From positions 434,001-498,000 of the forward strand of contig OW568892.1 in the NCBI GenBank assembly GCA_938743325.2: DNA of 64,000 nucleotides, read 5' to 3'. This DNA is from Pycnococcus provasolii. Taxonomy: Eukaryota; Chlorophyta; Pseudoscourfieldiophyceae; Pseudoscourfieldiales; Pycnococcaceae. Both the position numbers and the translations under genes were made by a program. Positions 62,143 to 64,000 of the stretch are shown here, in pieces. Under the pieces are notes generated by a model. It ran no database searches and had not been told where the DNA came from. It was given only the letters and a program-made list of their open reading frames with translations. Numbering within the stretch: position 1 is the first letter of the stretch; the number at the start of each line of letters is the position of its first letter.

Positions 62143-63963
62143 ATGTCGGCCAGCTCGCGATCCATAACAGTGACATTGAGCTGTCCTTCGCTCGCTTGGT
62201 CGTCTTTGTGTGTTGACGTGCGAAATGACGTGGAATCAAATTCTTCAAGAGGAGGTGCAGGATCATCATCCAAGCACATCTTAAGCGAAGTGCACGGCCA
62301 CGTCAACGCAGGGGAAGTCATGGCCGTGCTTGGACCGAGCGGGTCAGGGAAGTCGTCCATGCTGAACGTGCTCGCCGGACGTATGGCGCCGTCGTCGTCT
62401 ATGCACCTCAGAGGACACGTCGCGGTGGACGGCCAGCCCGTGAACCCAATCAAGTTTCGAAAAAATATGGCGTACGTCATGCAGGACGACGCGCTCGACC
62501 CAACGGCAACGCCACGGGAAGCGCTGACGTTTAGCGCGAAGCTGAGACTCGGCAAGGATGCGGCAGCCACCGAAAAGGCGGTCGAGGACACGCTCGCGGA
62601 CCTCGGCATCACCGAATGCGCGGACACGCTCATTGGAGGCGAGCGCATCAAGGGAATCAGTGGAGGTGAGCGCAAGCGCACGAGCGTGGGCGTCGAGATG
62701 GTCACCGAGCCGAGGCTGCTGTTCCTCGACGAGCCGACGAGCGGACTCGACAGCTACAGCGCCTACAACACGGTGGCGCAGCTGAAGCAGCTCGCACAGG
62801 AGAAGGGCGCGACCGTCGTCTGCACGATCCACCAGCCGTCGAGCGAGGTATTCGCGCTGTTCGACCGCGTGCTCATACTAAAAGCCGGACGAGTTGTGTA
62901 CGCGGACACCGTCGCGGGCATGAACGACTGGTTTGCAAGCCGCGGGTTTCCGATCCCTCCCAACTACAATCCGGCTGACCACGCGATGTTTGTCGTTCAG
63001 AAGACGACTGTGAAGGAGCTCGAGGCGGCGAACATGTTCCAGCCGCCTCCGTCGACGGCGAGCACGCTTGCCGACACGGTTGGCATGAGCAGCGAGCGTG
63101 CGGAGCAGGAGGTGCTACCGCCCACGCAGAGCACCTTCACGGAGCAGCTGTCGTGGCTCCTTCACCGCGAGATGAAGCGCGTCGTGCGCGACAAGCCCGC
63201 GCTGATTGGGAGATTCGGCGTGACTATTTTCTTGAACACGCTGTTTGGCTTACTCTTCTACGGCGCTGGCAGCGGCGATGACAGTGATCCGCAGACGTTT
63301 CAGGATCACTTTGGCGCACTGGTGATGGTGGCGATAAGTTCCATGTTTGGAGCGGCTCAGCCAGCCCTTTTGGCATTTCCAGTCGAGCGTCCCATCTTCC
63401 TGCGCGAGTACAGCGCCGGAACGTACTCGTCAATTGCGTACTTCTTCTCCAAGCTGAGCGTCGAGCTTCAGATGTCATTCACGCAGACGCTCGTGGCGTG
63501 GACTGTGATGTATTGGATGATTGGATTTCAGGGCAACTTCATCTTTCTGGTGCTATCTTCGTTCGGGCTAGGTGTCGCGGCAACGTCCGTGGCCATTTGC
63601 ATAGGCTGCGTGACTCCCGACGTCAAGCAGGCGATGGAGGCGATGCCAATGGTGTTCTTTCCTCAGATGCTGTTCGCTGGCTTCTTCGTTCGCACTGACC
63701 AGATTCCCATCTTCCTGCGGTGGGCGCAGTACCTGTGCTCGCTTAAGTACTCGTTGAATTTGCTGGTTCTTGCGGAATTCACGCCAGGCAATTGTGAGAA
63801 GGATGGCCCGAAGAGCGCGAAGGCGTGCCGCCAGCTGAAGGATTCGCTCACACTGAAGAACGACGACTGCTGGGTGCACATTTTGATCTTGTCGAGTCTG
63901 TTTTTAAGCTTTCGGATCATGGGTGCATTTATCCTAGGTCGCAAGGCGCGAAGCGTGTACTAA
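62143..63963 (+). CDS. ABCG-type half ABC transporter
   Basis: ATP-driven exporter of the ABCG (White-Brown) subfamily, with the nucleotide-binding domain first and the membrane domain second. ATG 62143 gives 606 residues, the usual half-size length. The NBD has Walker A GPSGSGKSS (64-72), the Q-loop region YVMQDDALDPTATPREAL, signature GISGGERKRTSVGVEM (about 171-186), Walker B LLFLDEPTSGLDS and the H-loop CTIHQPSSE. The ABC2 membrane domain starts after FTEQLSWLLHREMKRVVRDKPALIGR and has about six hydrophobic segments, with EYSAGTYSSIAYFFSKLSVELQ as the conserved ABCG coupling/re-entrant block and a Cys-bearing last loop (CEKDGPKSAKAC...DDC). Half transporters dimerise; the substrate (sterol, lipid or other) cannot be told. 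Confidence 0.95.
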   Translation: MSASSRSITVTLSCPSLAWSSLCVDVRNDVESNSSRGGAGSSSKHILSEVHGHVNAGEVMAVLGPSGSGKSSMLNVLAGRMAPSSSMHLRGHVAVDGQPVNPIKFRKNMAYVMQDDALDPTATPREALTFSAKLRLGKDAAATEKAVEDTLADLGITECADTLIGGERIKGISGGERKRTSVGVEMVTEPRLLFLDEPTSGLDSYSAYNTVAQLKQLAQEKGATVVCTIHQPSSEVFALFDRVLILKAGRVVYADTVAGMNDWFASRGFPIPPNYNPADHAMFVVQKTTVKELEAANMFQPPPSTASTLADTVGMSSERAEQEVLPPTQSTFTEQLSWLLHREMKRVVRDKPALIGRFGVTIFLNTLFGLLFYGAGSGDDSDPQTFQDHFGALVMVAISSMFGAAQPALLAFPVERPIFLREYSAGTYSSIAYFFSKLSVELQMSFTQTLVAWTVMYWMIGFQGNFIFLVLSSFGLGVAATSVAICIGCVTPDVKQAMEAMPMVFFPQMLFAGFFVRTDQIPIFLRWAQYLCSLKYSLNLLVLAEFTPGNCEKDGPKSAKACRQLKDSLTLKNDDCWVHILILSSLFLSFRIMGAFILGRKARSVY

Positions 63964-64000
63964 GATTATTTTTAAAAAGCTCATCATTACCTTAACTAAA

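Overview
The window looks like nuclear DNA of a small, gene-dense, intron-poor photosynthetic eukaryote, most likely a unicellular alga. The evidence is eukaryote-only genes (midasin, separase, cohesin kleisin, RUVBL2, EMC7, PNGase, diphthamide DPH2, cyclin T/K), next to a plastid photosystem II assembly factor of the LPA2 family and two proteins with transit-peptide-like N-termini (a DUF1279/FAM210 protein and a GST). Coding regions favour G/C at third positions. Almost every gene is one open exon; the only clear spliceosomal intron is 260 bp inside midasin. Short TTAGGG-type tracts recur just upstream of many genes. A green, prasinophyte-like affiliation is inferred, not proven.

Layout from left to right. 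1-1237: a Tc1/mariner/IS630-like DDE transposase on the minus strand, running off the left edge. 2.2-16.7 kb: DPH2 with an unusual C-terminal domain, a SAM-domain membrane protein, ribosomal protein uL4, an uncertain small gene, PNGase, an OSCA/TMEM63 channel, a FAM210-like protein and RUVBL2. 17.3-26.9 kb: a TylF-type methyltransferase, a DUF84 inosine/xanthosine triphosphatase, a lipoate ligase-like protein, a GST, the cohesin kleisin RAD21/REC8, a C2H2 zinc-finger gene, LPA2 and a DUF952 protein. 27.3-37.3 kb: separase, an unrecognised low-complexity Cys/His protein, a 1.5-kb repeat-rich gap and a PIH1-domain protein. 37.4-55.8 kb: one giant midasin gene (about 6,050 residues, 29 percent of the window). 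55.9-64 kb: EMC7, cyclin T/K, a FAM151/menorin-like protein, a Ty1/copia fossil fragment and an ABCG half transporter.

Functional themes: ribosome production and translation (uL4, midasin, DPH2), the R2TP/AAA chaperone world (RUVBL2 and a PIH1 protein), the cohesin cleavage module (kleisin and separase 2.6 kb apart), ER protein handling (EMC7, PNGase), and plastid biogenesis (LPA2, FAM210-like). These genes lie on both strands and do not form operons.

I see no defence island, CRISPR array, rRNA or tRNA gene. The least explained items are the DPH2 C-terminal extension, the signal-peptide/TM/SAM-domain protein at 4.4-5.7 kb, the Cys/His protein at 32.8-34.5 kb, the repeated promoter-proximal TTAGGG tracts including a 150-bp variant array before the PIH1 gene, a perfect 36-bp palindrome at 56.9 kb, and a mixed direct/inverted repeat patch at 34.7-35.3 kb.
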